A DNA stretch of 49,347 bases, from assembly GCF_021502675.1 (NCBI RefSeq), contig NZ_JAKFHA010000001.1, forward strand, positions 298,960 through 348,306, read 5' to 3'. The position numbers were made by a program, and so were the translations under genes. Shown here piece by piece: positions 30,072 through 39,430 of this stretch; within the stretch, counting starts at the first letter, position 1; each line of letters opens with the position of its first letter. The stretch is from Yinghuangia soli (GTDB lineage: Bacteria; Actinomycetota; Actinomycetes; Streptomycetales; Streptomycetaceae). The notes beneath the pieces were generated by a model. It made no database searches. It saw only the letters and a program-made list of their open reading frames with translations, and was not told where the DNA came from.

Positions 30072-30743
30072 TCAGGAATGGCCCGGACCGGGGCTCGGCT
30101 TGGGGCGAGCGGAGAGGCCCAGGGATCGGAGCCAGATTTTGTTGAGGGTGTCGATGAGGGTCTCGGCGTCGTATTCGACGCCTTCGTAGGTCCAGGCCAT
30201 GACCACGCGTTCGACCATCAGGGTCAGGGCGTGGGCCGTGTGGCGGGGGTCGAGGTCGGTATAGACGAGGCCGGCTTCCTGCCAGAGGGCGATGGCGCGG
30301 GTGACGCGGCTCTGGAAGTGGTCGGCCACTTCGTCCCATTGGGCCTTGAGGCGTTCGTCTTCGTCGCGGACCTGGTAAACGGCGTGCAGGACGCGGGCGT
30401 TGCGGCGGAACGCCTCAATGTAGATCCGGTTGACTTCCTCGATGCGGCGGACGGGGTCCTGCTGGGCGCTGACGTGGTCCGCGGCGATGGCGGTGAGCTC
30501 GGCGGAGACGACCTTCATGAGTTCGTGCAGCAGGTCGTGTTTGGAACGGTAGTAGTTGTAGAGCGTTCCCGATGCGACCTTGGCTTCTTCGCTGATGTCG
30601 GAGAGCCGGGCATTGCGGAATCCATCGCGTTCGAAGACCACGCGGGCCGCTTCGCGGAGCCGCTGCGGGGTGGTCTCGCGGCGGCGGTCGGTGCGGGTGC
30701 GCACGCCGCCCTCTGCCTCGGATCCGGCGACGGGCTTGGGCAC
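30072..30743 (-). CDS. TetR-family regulator
   Basis: A 223-residue regulator. The helix-turn-helix covers about residues 25-70 (LREAARVVFERDGFRNARL, GTLYNYYRSKHDLLHEL). The C-terminal ligand domain is rich in Trp, Tyr and Val. Start is GTG 30743 with AGAGAGG upstream. It is divergent from the branched-chain-type ABC transporter operon. An 18-bp palindrome between them overlaps the operon's likely -35, so this protein is the probable repressor, possibly relieved by the imported compound or its CoA ester. Confidence 0.92.
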   Translation of the reverse strand: MPKPVAGSEAEGGVRTRTDRRRETTPQRLREAARVVFERDGFRNARLSDISEEAKVASGTLYNYYRSKHDLLHELMKVVSAELTAIAADHVSAQQDPVRRIEEVNRIYIEAFRRNARVLHAVYQVRDEDERLKAQWDEVADHFQSRVTRAIALWQEAGLVYTDLDPRHTAHALTLMVERVVMAWTYEGVEYDAETLIDTLNKIWLRSLGLSARPKPSPGPGHS

Positions 30744-30838
30744 TGGCGCACCTCTCTTCGGCGATCGCGGCGGACAGCGATGTTATCAGCGGGGGCGTCG
30801 GACCCCCTCTGACCTGGGCTGCCATCCGATCAATAGTA

Positions 30839-30872
30839 GAGGTTGACGTCAACCTCAGTTTTTCGGTAGCTT
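30839..30872 (+). promoter_or_regulatory. operator/promoter of ABC transporter operon
   Basis: GAGGTTGAC and GTCAACCTC form a perfect 18-bp palindrome (30839-30856). It contains TTGACG (30843-30848), a good -35, followed after 18 bases by TAGCTT (30867-30872). A repressor bound here would block the -35. The leader to the transporter start is about 65 bases. Confidence 0.65.
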
Positions 30873-30941
30873 CTGCCCCGCGTGACGCGGCTCACGCGAC
30901 GCGCGTACTCCGGGTGATCGACTCCGACAAGTGAGGCATCC

Positions 30942-32204
30942 ATGAGGCTGGGTACACGTGGGAGACCGGTACGGTCGCGGCTCGCGGCGGGAGGGGCCGG
31001 GCTGGCCCTGGTTCTCCTGGCGACCGCCTGTGGGGGCGACGGGGATTCGGCCGATGCAAGCACCCCGTCGACGCTCCCCGGGACGCCGATCAAGGTCGGG
31101 CTGTTCAATCCGGACGCCGGGGCACTGGCGCTGCCCGGGGTCAAGCCGGCCACGGATGCCGCCGTGAAGTACATCAACGGCGAACTGGGCGGGATCGGCG
31201 GACATCCGCTGGAGGTCGTCAGCTGTTCGATCGACGGCACGCCGGAGAGCACCATCGCGTGCGCCAACAAGTTCGTGCAGGACAAGGTCGTCGCCGCGTT
31301 CGACGGGTTCAACTACAGCTCGAGCGCCGGGATCGGGAGCCTGCTGGCGGCCAAGACGCCGCTGGTGGGCAACATCGCGTTCGACCAGACGACGGGAAGT
31401 TCGAGTGACGGACGGGTGTACTTCGCCGCGCCTCAGGCGTCGTTCATCGTCGGGGCACTGCAGGGCTTCAAGGCCGAGGGCAAGACGTCCGCGACGCTGA
31501 CGCTGCAGGACCTGCCCACCTCGCACAAGACCATGGACACCCAAGTCGCACCGCTGGCAGGCCTGTTGGGCATCAAGGCCACGGGGCTGTACTTCTCGCC
31601 GACGAATCCGAACTTCAGTGCGGTCGCGTCCACGATCGCGTCCACGAAGCCGGACGTGGCGGGGCTGATCGCCTCGCCGAGCGAGTCGATCTGCACCCAG
31701 CTGGTGAAGAACCTGCGCTCGGTGGGCTACCGCGGGCAGGTGCTGGTCGCCGCGTGCACGTCGTTCATCAAGTCGGACCCTGCATCGGCGCCCGGCTCGG
31801 TGCTGTATTCGTCGGTGTGGATGCCCGGTTCGGAGAAGAACGCGCCGCCGGCGGCGGTCGAGCAGCTCAAGCTCGCGACGAAGTACCTGACGGAGAAGGG
31901 GTCCTCGGCCGACTTCTATTCGTACGCCCAGTTCGCCACCGTGGTGAACTTCGCCAAGGGCCTGGCCACCGCGCAATCGCTGGACAACCTCACCGGCGCG
32001 ACCGTGCTGGCGACGCTGCAGAGCCTGCGCGACTTCCCGAGCTTCCTGGGGCCGAACATCAGCTGCGGCAAGCCGACTTCACCGAACTGCACCACGCAGA
32101 TGCTGCTCTTCGAGGTGGGCGGCGACCTGACGCTGCAACCCGTCACACGCGACTGGATCACCCCGGCCGCGGAGATCCTCGCGCAGATCCCGGGCGCGAG
32201 TTGA
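30942..32204 (+). CDS. ABC transporter substrate-binding lipoprotein (LivJ-like)
   Basis: A 420-residue lipoprotein: basic start, hydrophobic stretch, then LLATAC with Cys30 as the lipid-attached residue. The mature part resembles type I periplasmic-binding proteins for branched-chain amino acids and related acids (IKVGLFNPDAGALALPGVKPA, AAVKYINGELGGIGGHPL). It holds the ligand outside the membrane for the fused permease encoded next. GAGG precedes ATG 30942. The ligand is not known; such systems in actinomycetes also import short amides, urea and aromatic or branched acids. Confidence 0.9.
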   Translation: MRLGTRGRPVRSRLAAGGAGLALVLLATACGGDGDSADASTPSTLPGTPIKVGLFNPDAGALALPGVKPATDAAVKYINGELGGIGGHPLEVVSCSIDGTPESTIACANKFVQDKVVAAFDGFNYSSSAGIGSLLAAKTPLVGNIAFDQTTGSSSDGRVYFAAPQASFIVGALQGFKAEGKTSATLTLQDLPTSHKTMDTQVAPLAGLLGIKATGLYFSPTNPNFSAVASTIASTKPDVAGLIASPSESICTQLVKNLRSVGYRGQVLVAACTSFIKSDPASAPGSVLYSSVWMPGSEKNAPPAAVEQLKLATKYLTEKGSSADFYSYAQFATVVNFAKGLATAQSLDNLTGATVLATLQSLRDFPSFLGPNISCGKPTSPNCTTQMLLFEVGGDLTLQPVTRDWITPAAEILAQIPGAS

Positions 32205-32214
32205 GGCATCTGCC

Positions 32215-32235
32215 GGGCCGGTCCTGCGCCGGCCC
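32215..32235 (+). terminator. intra-operon hairpin
   Basis: GGGCCGG (32215-32221) pairs with CCGGCCC (32229-32235) between the lipoprotein gene and the permease gene. Such hairpins often let the binding protein be made in excess by ending part of the transcripts or protecting the upstream message. Confidence 0.45.
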
Positions 32236-32307
32236 TGCGTCGCCCCTGGCCCCGGGCAGTGACCACCGCCGGGGACCAGGGCGGCGGAGAGGGAGGGAAG
32301 CCGCCCG

Positions 32308-34356
32308 ATGAACGACCTTCTGCAATTCGCCGTGATCGGCTTCTCCACCGGAGCCGTCTACGCAGTCCTCGGCGCGTCGCTGGTAAGCCTCCATATCGCC
32401 ACCGGAGTCGTCAACTTCGCGCAGGGTTCGGTCGCGTTGTGGGCGGTGTGGCAGACCGCCGCCCTGCGCGCGAACGGCACCTTGGTGCTTCCGCTGGGCA
32501 GCGTCGCGCTGGGCGACGGGCCGATGAGCGCGTGGCCGGCCGTGCTCGTCGGCGCGACCAGCGGGCTGGTGTGGAGTCTCGCGGCCCATCTGCTGGTGTT
32601 CCGCCCCCTGCGCCGGGCCCCGGCGCTGGGGCAGGTGGTGGCCTCCGTCGGCGTGATGCTGTTCATCCAGGCTCTCGTCACGCTGCGCTTCGACCGGGAC
32701 ACCATGGGGGTCGACCCCGGTGGGCTGGTGCCGCTCCCGGTCCTGACCGCGCAGACGTTCACCTTCGGCGGGGCGACGATCGCGGTCGGGAATCTGCTCC
32801 TGGCCGGGCTCGCGGTCGCCGCTGCGGCCGGGCTGGCCGCATACTTCCGGTTCACTCGGACCGGCATCGCCACCAAAGCCGGGGCCGAGGACGAGCAGGC
32901 CCTGCGCCTGATGGGCTACTCCCCCGACCGGCTGGCCGCCGTCGTCTGGGGCGCGACCGGTTTCCTCTCCGGGCTGACCGTGGTCCTCGCGGCGCCGGCC
33001 ATCGGCGGTCTGGACCCGGTGAGCTACATGCTGTACGTCGTGCCGGCGCTGGCGGTGGCCCTGGTCGGGCGCCTGTCGTCGATCGGCGTCGCCTGCGCCG
33101 CCGGGCTCGTACTCGGGGCGCTCCAGCAGATCCTGCTGTTCCTGTCCACCAAGCCGTGGTGGCCGTCCTGGGCCTCGGCCGGAGTGGGCGACGCGATCCC
33201 GTTCGTCGTGGTCGTGGTGGCGCTCTTCCTGCTCGGCCGCGGCATTCCGGAGCGCGGGGCCCGCGAAGCCGGAGCACTGCCGCCGGTGGCCGTGCCGCAG
33301 CTGCGCCCGCTGTCGGCCGCGGCACCCCTCGCGGCGACGGGCATCGCCATCGTGCTCACCTCCGGGCAGTGGCGGTTCAGCCTGGTCATGTCGATCGTCC
33401 TGACGCTCGTCGCGGCATCGGTCGTGCTGCTGACCGGGTATCTGGGCCAAATCTCGCTGACGACAATGGCGTTCGCCGGAGCCGCCGGCTTCGCGCTGTC
33501 GAAGCTCACCACGAACGCCCACGTCCCGTTCCCGCTCTCGATCCTCCTGTCGGCGCTGGTGGCCACGGCACTTGGCATCGTGGTCGGGGTACCTGCGCTG
33601 CGTATCAGAGGCGCGCAGCTCGCCGTCGCCACCATCGCCGCCGCGCTCGCGATCGAGAGCTTCGTCTTCAACAACCCGTCCCTGACGCCCTATACCGGCA
33701 ATCTGATCCGCGATCCGTCGATGCTCGGCCACTCCCTGGCAGTACGCCAGGGCACCGACGTCATCACCCTCCGGTTCTCGTTCATGGTCCTCGTGATGGT
33801 GGCCGTGCTGCTGATCGCGCTGGCCCGGCTGCTCTCCGGTGCCACCGGCCGGGCGTTCCTGGCCGTACGGTCGAACGAGCGCGCCGCCGCGGCGGCGGGA
33901 GTGAACGTCCCGGCCGTCAAACTTCTGGGGTTCGCGCTCGCGTCATTCCTTGCCGGGGTCGGCGGATGCCTGATCGGCTACAGCCGCGGCCAGCTCTCCA
34001 CCGCGTCGTTCACCGTGCTCGTGGGGCTGACCGTCCTGGCGGCGACGTACGCAGGAGGCATCACGCGGATCTCGGGCGCGGTCGTCGCAGGACTCGCCGG
34101 CCCGTTGGGGGTGCTGTACCTGTTCTGCACGCAGACCCTCGAACTGGGCAAGTACTACACGCTCATCGTGGCCGCGGTGATGCTGCTACGGGTAGTCGTC
34201 TTCAGGCCCGACCGCGCGCTCATGCCCCAAGGGGCAGCCCGGGTACGCCGTCTCCTCGCCCCGTTCCCTTCGATCGCCCGGCGCCACGCCCCGACCGCAC
34301 CGGCGGGGCCGCCCGCCGACGCCGTCCACGAACCGGAGTCCGCACATGCCGGCTGA
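32308..34356 (+). CDS. fused LivH-LivM permease
   Basis: A 682-residue membrane protein that joins the two permeases usually encoded separately. Residues 1 to ~300 are LivH-like (FSTGAVYAVLGASLVSLH, GVVNFAQGS, and GAEDEQALRLMGYS as ATPase contact). From ~335 onward it is LivM-like (VVLLTGYLGQISLTTMAFAG, SNERAAAAAGVNVPAVKLL). About 16-18 membrane segments can be seen in total. A Pro/Ala-rich tail ends the protein. GGGAGGGAAG lies before ATG 32308. The next gene begins 11 bases inside its end, so permease and ATPase are coupled. Confidence 0.92.
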   Translation: MNDLLQFAVIGFSTGAVYAVLGASLVSLHIATGVVNFAQGSVALWAVWQTAALRANGTLVLPLGSVALGDGPMSAWPAVLVGATSGLVWSLAAHLLVFRPLRRAPALGQVVASVGVMLFIQALVTLRFDRDTMGVDPGGLVPLPVLTAQTFTFGGATIAVGNLLLAGLAVAAAAGLAAYFRFTRTGIATKAGAEDEQALRLMGYSPDRLAAVVWGATGFLSGLTVVLAAPAIGGLDPVSYMLYVVPALAVALVGRLSSIGVACAAGLVLGALQQILLFLSTKPWWPSWASAGVGDAIPFVVVVVALFLLGRGIPERGAREAGALPPVAVPQLRPLSAAAPLAATGIAIVLTSGQWRFSLVMSIVLTLVAASVVLLTGYLGQISLTTMAFAGAAGFALSKLTTNAHVPFPLSILLSALVATALGIVVGVPALRIRGAQLAVATIAAALAIESFVFNNPSLTPYTGNLIRDPSMLGHSLAVRQGTDVITLRFSFMVLVMVAVLLIALARLLSGATGRAFLAVRSNERAAAAAGVNVPAVKLLGFALASFLAGVGGCLIGYSRGQLSTASFTVLVGLTVLAATYAGGITRISGAVVAGLAGPLGVLYLFCTQTLELGKYYTLIVAAVMLLRVVVFRPDRALMPQGAARVRRLLAPFPSIARRHAPTAPAGPPADAVHEPESAHAG

Positions 34357-35215
34357 CCCGGCCGGGCGCGATCCTGCCCCGGCATCCGTACCGACAGCTC
34401 CGTCGCGTCCTGCACTTGCTTCGGCGCCGGGCCCCGCGCCGAGCCCGTTGCTCGCCACCCGCGGCCTGTCGGTGCGCTACGGAGGCGTCCTCGCCAACGA
34501 CGACGTCTGCATCGACGTCGGAGCGGGCGAGATCGTGGGCCTCATCGGGCCGAACGGCGCCGGGAAGACGACGTTCGTGGACGCCGTCACCGGTTTCGCG
34601 TCGCACACGGGCACCATCGAACTCGGCGGCGTCCGGCTCGACTCCGTGCCGGCGCACCGCCGCCGGCGCCTGGGGCTGGCCCGGACCTGGCAGTCCGGAG
34701 AGCTGTTCACCGACCTGACCGTGGCCGAGAACCTCGCGGTCGTGGTGGAACGCGCCGGACTGCGCGGCGTGTTCGACGACCTGGTCGGAAGGCGGCGAAG
34801 AGGACGCCGGACGCGGGCGGACCCGGCGATCGACCCGGCGATCGACCAAGCGCTGGACCTGGTCGGCCTGGCCGCCTCGGCCGACCGCCGCCCGGAGGAA
34901 CTCTCTTTGGGACAACAGAAATTGGTCGGTGTGGCCCGCGCCCTGGTCGGCTCGGCACGGGTCCTGCTGCTGGACGAGCCGGCCGCGGGGCTGGACACCG
35001 AGGAGAGCGCCGAGTTCGGGCGGGAGCTGCGCCGGATCGCGGTCGCGGGCCCAGGCGTCCTGCTCATCGACCACGACATGGCGCTGGTCCTCGAGGTCTG
35101 CGACCGGCTGTACGTCATGGACTTCGGGCGGATCATCGCGGCCGGCACACCGTACGACGTCAGCCGCGACGAGCAGGTCGTCGCCGCCTACTTGGGAAGT
35201 CCGGTGACCCCGTGA
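34346..35215 (+). CDS. ABC transporter ATP-binding protein (LivG-like)
   Basis: A 289-residue ATPase that drives the transporter. Walker A GPNGAGKT, signature LSLGQQK, Walker B VLLLDEP with AAGLD, and H-loop LIDHD are all visible. About 35 Pro/Ala-rich residues precede the domain (ATG 34346); a later start is possible, but the 11-base overlap with the permease gene supports this one. It overlaps the next ATPase gene by GTGA. Confidence 0.93.
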   Translation: MPADPAGRDPAPASVPTAPSRPALASAPGPAPSPLLATRGLSVRYGGVLANDDVCIDVGAGEIVGLIGPNGAGKTTFVDAVTGFASHTGTIELGGVRLDSVPAHRRRRLGLARTWQSGELFTDLTVAENLAVVVERAGLRGVFDDLVGRRRRGRRTRADPAIDPAIDQALDLVGLAASADRRPEELSLGQQKLVGVARALVGSARVLLLDEPAAGLDTEESAEFGRELRRIAVAGPGVLLIDHDMALVLEVCDRLYVMDFGRIIAAGTPYDVSRDEQVVAAYLGSPVTP

Positions 35216-35976
35216 ACGCGACCTCGCCGACGGCGGAAACACCCGACGCCTCCCAGGCGCCTGACGCGCCGGCGGCAGACAGGACGGACGACGCCCTGGC
35301 CATCCGCGGCCTCAGCGCCGGCTACCGCGGGGTGCCCGCAGTCCGCGACATCGACCTGCAGGTGCCCGCCGGTTCGATCCTGGCCCTGCTCGGGCCCAAC
35401 GGTGCGGGCAAGACCACTACGCTTCGTGCGGCCGCCGGTCTGCTGCCCGTGCTCGGCGGGTCGGTGACGGTGCTCGGTACGCCGATCGCCGGCCGCGTCG
35501 AGCACGCCACCCGCGCCGGGCTGTGCCTGATCCCCGACAACCGCGGCGTGTTCCACCGCCTCACGGTCGCCGAGAACCTCCGGCTGGCCAGATCGAAGGA
35601 TGGCTACGGCCCGGCGCTCGACCGCTTCCCCCAACTGCGCGGACTCCTGAACCGGCGCTGCGGCCTGCTGTCCGGCGGGGAACAGCAGTTGCTGGCCATC
35701 GCCCGGACACTCCTGCTCCGGCCGCGGGTGCTCCTGGTCGACGAAATGAGCATGGGGCTCTCCCCGGTCGCCGTGCAGCGGATCCTCCCGGAGCTGCGCC
35801 GCGTCGCCGACGAGGACGGCACGGCGATCGTGCTCGTCGAGCAGCACATCGACCAGGCGCTCTCGGTCGCCGACGAGGCGGCGGTCATGCACCACGGCCG
35901 CATCGTGCTGACCGGGCCGGCCGCGGAACTCCGGCAGGACCGGGCCCGGATCCAACGCGCGTACTTCGGGGACTGA
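35212..35976 (+). CDS. ABC transporter ATP-binding protein (LivF-like)
   Basis: A 254-residue second ATPase of the branched-chain-type importer. It has GPNGAGKT, LLSGGEQQ, LLVDEMSMGLSP and an H-loop VEQH, the latter typical of LivF. GTG 35212 overlaps the previous stop. It completes a lipoprotein-permease-ATPase-ATPase operon; the GMC oxidoreductase gene follows after only 36 bases, suggesting that the oxidase is co-transcribed with the importer. Confidence 0.94.
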   Translation: MNATSPTAETPDASQAPDAPAADRTDDALAIRGLSAGYRGVPAVRDIDLQVPAGSILALLGPNGAGKTTTLRAAAGLLPVLGGSVTVLGTPIAGRVEHATRAGLCLIPDNRGVFHRLTVAENLRLARSKDGYGPALDRFPQLRGLLNRRCGLLSGGEQQLLAIARTLLLRPRVLLVDEMSMGLSPVAVQRILPELRRVADEDGTAIVLVEQHIDQALSVADEAAVMHHGRIVLTGPAAELRQDRARIQRAYFGD

Positions 35977-36012
35977 GTCGCCGCCGCGCGCCCCACCAGA
36001 CAAGGACCCCCC

Positions 36013-37980
36013 ATGGACCTCGACCACCGCCAACGGGCAGCCCTCACCGCCATATGCGACACCTTCGCCCCTGGCGACGGCGCCGGCATCCCCGCGGCCT
36101 CCGCACTCGGCGCCGTCGACATCGCCGCCGCGATGGCCGGCGCCCTGCCGCGCGGCGCCGACCGCAAGCGCATGGCTCAGCTGCTGTCCGGCTGGGATTC
36201 GCGGGCTGCCGGTCTCCTGCTCGGCACGGGCGGCCGGCGGTTCTCCCGGCTCTCCCCGGCGGACCGCGAAGCCGTCCTGCTGCGGATGGGTGCGTCCTCC
36301 TCGGAGCGCAAGCGCGTACTGTTCCAGGCCCTGCGCGGGCTGGCCGCGTCCGCCTACCTGCTCGCCCCGGGCCCGACCGGGACGTCGCCCGTATGGGCGG
36401 CCATCGGCTACCCCGGCCCGCTGGGGCCGCTGCCCGCCGCCGCGCCCCGCCCGAGGCTCGCCCCGCTGTCGCCGGCCACCGACACCGCACTCGACTGCGA
36501 CGTGGCCGTGGTCGGCTCCGGCGCAGGCGGCGGGACGGCCGCCGCCGTCCTGGCCGAGGCCGGCCTGAGCGTGGTGGTGCTGGAGCGCGGCGGCTATTAC
36601 GACGATGCCGACTTCGACGGCGGGGAGCTGTCCGGCCTGACCCGGCTGTACGCGTCCGGCCCTGCGACCACCACCGAAGGCCAGGTCGCGCTGGTCGCCG
36701 GCTCGTGCCTGGGCGGCGGCACCGTGGTCAACTGGACGACCTCCTTCCCCACCCCGGACCCGGTCCGCGCCGAATGGGCGGCCCTCGGCGCGGCACAGTT
36801 CGCGGACGACGAGTTCACCCGGGCCACGAAGGCGGTCATGGACCGGTTGTCGGTGAATGGCGACCACAGCCGCCCGTCCGCCCGGGACACGGTCATGGAA
36901 CGCGGCCTGCGCGCGCTGGGTTGGCACGTCGACGCGATGCCCCGCAACGTCGTGGGCTGCGACATGGCCACCGACTGCGGTCGGTGCGGGTACGGCTGCC
37001 GCCTCGGCGCCAAGCAGTCGGCGACCAAGACTTGGCTGGCGGATGCCGAGGCGGCCGGCGCACGGCTCATCGTGGACACCGACGTCCGCAGGATCGACGT
37101 CGAGTTGGGCCGGGCGGTCGGCGTCGTCGGGACCACCGCGGCCGGCCACACGGTCACCGTGCGAGCCCGGGCCGTCGTGGTCGCGGCGGGCGCCATCCAG
37201 ACTCCCGCGCTCCTGCGCCGCTCCGGCCTCACCGACCCGGCCGTCGGCCGGTACCTGCGGCTGCACCCCGCGACAGCCGTCTGGGGCGTGTTCGACGAAG
37301 ACGTACGCCCCTGGGAAGGCGGTTTGCAGACCCGCTACTCGCTGCAGGACAGCGATCTGGACGGGCGGGGGTACGGGGTCGTCTACGAGACCGGTCCGGG
37401 CAATCCGGCCGCGCTGCAGGGCTTCATGAACTGGCGCGGCGGCAGCGCTCATATAGCCGCGCTCAAAGATCTGCGGCGCACCGCCGGGATCGGCATCATC
37501 ACCCGCGACCGCGACCACGGAGAGGTGAAAGTGGCCCGCGACGGCGAACCCGTACCGCGCTACCGGCTCTCCGACCGCGACGCCGCGCACATGCGCGCCG
37601 GGATCGAGGGCGCGACCCGGATCCTGGCGGCCGCCGGGGCGCGCCGGATCTTCTCGGCGCACCAGTCCGGGCCCTCGTACGAGCCGGAAGGGCAGGGCAC
37701 GTTCGAGGAGTTCATCACGGCCTGCCACACGGCGGGCTACCGGCCCGGACGCTGCGCGATCGCCGCACTGCACATCATGGGCAGCGCGCGGATGGGCGGC
37801 TCCCGAGGCAGCAGCGCCACCGACCCCGACGGCGCAACATGGGAGATCCCGAATATCGTCGTCGCCGACGCATCGTGCTTCCCTACCGCGTCCGGGGTGA
37901 ACCCGATGATCTCGATCGAGGCGATCGCGTACATGAATGCGGCGCGGCTGGCGGACCGGCTGGGCGGCAGGCGGGTCTGA
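36013..37980 (+). CDS. GMC-family FAD-dependent oxidoreductase
   Basis: A 655-residue flavoprotein. An N-terminal segment (~1-130) resembles the small-subunit-like leader seen in long-chain alcohol oxidases. The FAD motif VVGSGAGGGTAA is at 166-177, with GGGTVVNWTTSFPTP shortly after. LHIMGSARMGGSRG and VNPMISIEA near the C-terminus are the GMC active-site stretch with the catalytic His region. Likely reaction: oxidation of an alcohol on a hydrophobic or steroid-like substrate. It directly follows the importer genes and lies near lcp, acyl-CoA dehydrogenase and acyl-CoA synthetase genes. The exact substrate is not shown. Confidence 0.88.
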   Translation: MDLDHRQRAALTAICDTFAPGDGAGIPAASALGAVDIAAAMAGALPRGADRKRMAQLLSGWDSRAAGLLLGTGGRRFSRLSPADREAVLLRMGASSSERKRVLFQALRGLAASAYLLAPGPTGTSPVWAAIGYPGPLGPLPAAAPRPRLAPLSPATDTALDCDVAVVGSGAGGGTAAAVLAEAGLSVVVLERGGYYDDADFDGGELSGLTRLYASGPATTTEGQVALVAGSCLGGGTVVNWTTSFPTPDPVRAEWAALGAAQFADDEFTRATKAVMDRLSVNGDHSRPSARDTVMERGLRALGWHVDAMPRNVVGCDMATDCGRCGYGCRLGAKQSATKTWLADAEAAGARLIVDTDVRRIDVELGRAVGVVGTTAAGHTVTVRARAVVVAAGAIQTPALLRRSGLTDPAVGRYLRLHPATAVWGVFDEDVRPWEGGLQTRYSLQDSDLDGRGYGVVYETGPGNPAALQGFMNWRGGSAHIAALKDLRRTAGIGIITRDRDHGEVKVARDGEPVPRYRLSDRDAAHMRAGIEGATRILAAAGARRIFSAHQSGPSYEPEGQGTFEEFITACHTAGYRPGRCAIAALHIMGSARMGGSRGSSATDPDGATWEIPNIVVADASCFPTASGVNPMISIEAIAYMNAARLADRLGGRRV

Positions 37981-38095
37981 CCGGGGCACCGGGCACCAGG
38001 CCGGCCGACGCGGCGGACCCCTTGTGATTCACTTGCATCATGGTTCCGTCCGTGTCCATGCGTGTGAACGTGAACGTGCATGCCCAGGTCCGCCG

Positions 38096-39307
38096 GTGAC
38101 CGCTGAACCGACCGCGGCCGCCCGTCCTCAACCCCGGCCGCGCAACCGCCGGCAGCTCATCGTCGACGCGGCCGGCCGAGTGTTCAGCGAACGCGGGTAC
38201 CACGCGGCGTCCATGGAGGAGATCGCGGCCGCCGTCGGCATCACCGCGGCCGGGCTCTACCGCCACTTCCCCGGCAAGTACACGTTGTTCGCCGAGTGCG
38301 CCAACGGCCTGGTGGACGGTCTCGTCGCGGCCCTCGACGCGGTGCCGGCCGACGCCGGCCTCTCGGACGCCCTCGCGCCGGTGACGCGGGTCACCGTGGC
38401 GCGCCGGGCGTCCGGTGGCGTGTACCGGTGGGAGGCGCGGTACTTGGCGCGCGACGACCGGCTTTGCCTGCGGGCCAAGTTCGAGCATGTGGTCGGCCGC
38501 GTGGCGGAGGCGGTGCGGCGCGAGGACGGACTGCCGGGCGACGATGGCGAACTGCCCGGCGGGCCGTTGCCCGGCGAGCGGTTGCGGGCGGTGGCCGCGC
38601 TGGGCGCGATCGGCTCGGTGACGATGCATCACACCACGGTGGCCCAGCGCCGTCTGGAGGACCTGCTCCTGGGCGCCGCGGTGAACGCGGCCCGGACCGA
38701 CCCCGGGGCAGCCGTCGGCCGCGCACCGCGCGTCGAGCTTCCGGCCCGGCCCGTCCCGCGCACCCGGCGGGCGGTGATCCTGGCGGCGGCGGTCCCGCTG
38801 TTCGCCCGGGACGGGTTCGCCAACGTCACCAACGGGCAGATCGGCGAGGCGGCCGGGGTGGCCCCGTCCGCGCTCTACCGGTATTACCCGGGCAAGGTCG
38901 ACATCCTCGTGGCGGCCTGCCTCCAGGCCGCCGAGCTGCTCTCCCAGGCGGTGAACCACAACCTCGACGGGGTCGCCGCACCGCGTACCGCGCTGACCAC
39001 GCTGGCCGCGACGTACGTCGCCTACAGCTTCCGGCACACCGCGCTGACCAGCGTCGCCGAGGCCGAGGTCCGCGGCCTGCCCGACGAGCTGCAGCGCCCG
39101 GTGATCCTGGCGCAGCGCGAGCACATCGCCGTCTGGGAGCAACAACTCCGCTCGGTACGACCGGAGTTGGACGCGCGCCAGGCCAGGATCCTGGTGCACG
39201 CGGGCTTCGGCGCCGTGGTCGAGGCCGGCCGGCTGCTGCGCTGGCAGGACACCCCGGAGAACCGGGACGCGGTCACGGCGTTGGTCGTGGGGGCCTTGGG
39301 CGTGTAG
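38096..39307 (+). CDS. double TetR-type regulator (two HTH domains in one chain)
   Basis: A protein of about 403 residues with two TetR N-terminal domains in a single frame. The first is IVDAAGRVFSERGYHAAS...AAGLYRHFPGKYTLF (starting ~20 residues in), the second VILAAAVPLFARDGFANVT...SALYRYYPGKVDIL (about 220 residues later), each followed by a helical ligand-type region. It could act as a monomer in place of the usual dimer, or bind two sites. Start is uncertain: GTG 38096 has AGGT upstream and leaves a normal leader; the frame stays open to 37937, inside the GMC gene. A GTGAAC direct repeat (38064-38075) sits between a CATGC/GCATG pair just upstream. It is convergent with lcp. Confidence 0.85.
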   Translation: MTAEPTAAARPQPRPRNRRQLIVDAAGRVFSERGYHAASMEEIAAAVGITAAGLYRHFPGKYTLFAECANGLVDGLVAALDAVPADAGLSDALAPVTRVTVARRASGGVYRWEARYLARDDRLCLRAKFEHVVGRVAEAVRREDGLPGDDGELPGGPLPGERLRAVAALGAIGSVTMHHTTVAQRRLEDLLLGAAVNAARTDPGAAVGRAPRVELPARPVPRTRRAVILAAAVPLFARDGFANVTNGQIGEAAGVAPSALYRYYPGKVDILVAACLQAAELLSQAVNHNLDGVAAPRTALTTLAATYVAYSFRHTALTSVAEAEVRGLPDELQRPVILAQREHIAVWEQQLRSVRPELDARQARILVHAGFGAVVEAGRLLRWQDTPENRDAVTALVVGALGV

Positions 39308-39373
39308 ATCACGTCAAGCACGCGGGCACCCAGGCACGCGGGGACGCGGGGAGCCTGACGGCGGGATAGTCGA

Positions 39374-39412
39374 GATGCCCCGCGGCCGGACCTGGTCGTA
39401 CCGCGGGGCATC
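39374..39412. terminator. terminator between double TetR and lcp genes
   Basis: GATGCCCCGCGG (39374-39385) pairs perfectly with CCGCGGGGCATC (39401-39412), loop of 15 bases, in the 123-base gap between two convergent genes. It can end transcripts from both directions. Confidence 0.75.
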
Positions 39413-39430
39413 GCGCGGGGCATGTCCCGC

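Noticed and set aside
35188-37989. 933-codon minus-strand frame across livF and the GMC gene
   Set aside because: No domain and Gly/Arg/Ala-rich; LivF and GMC motifs are on the plus strand.
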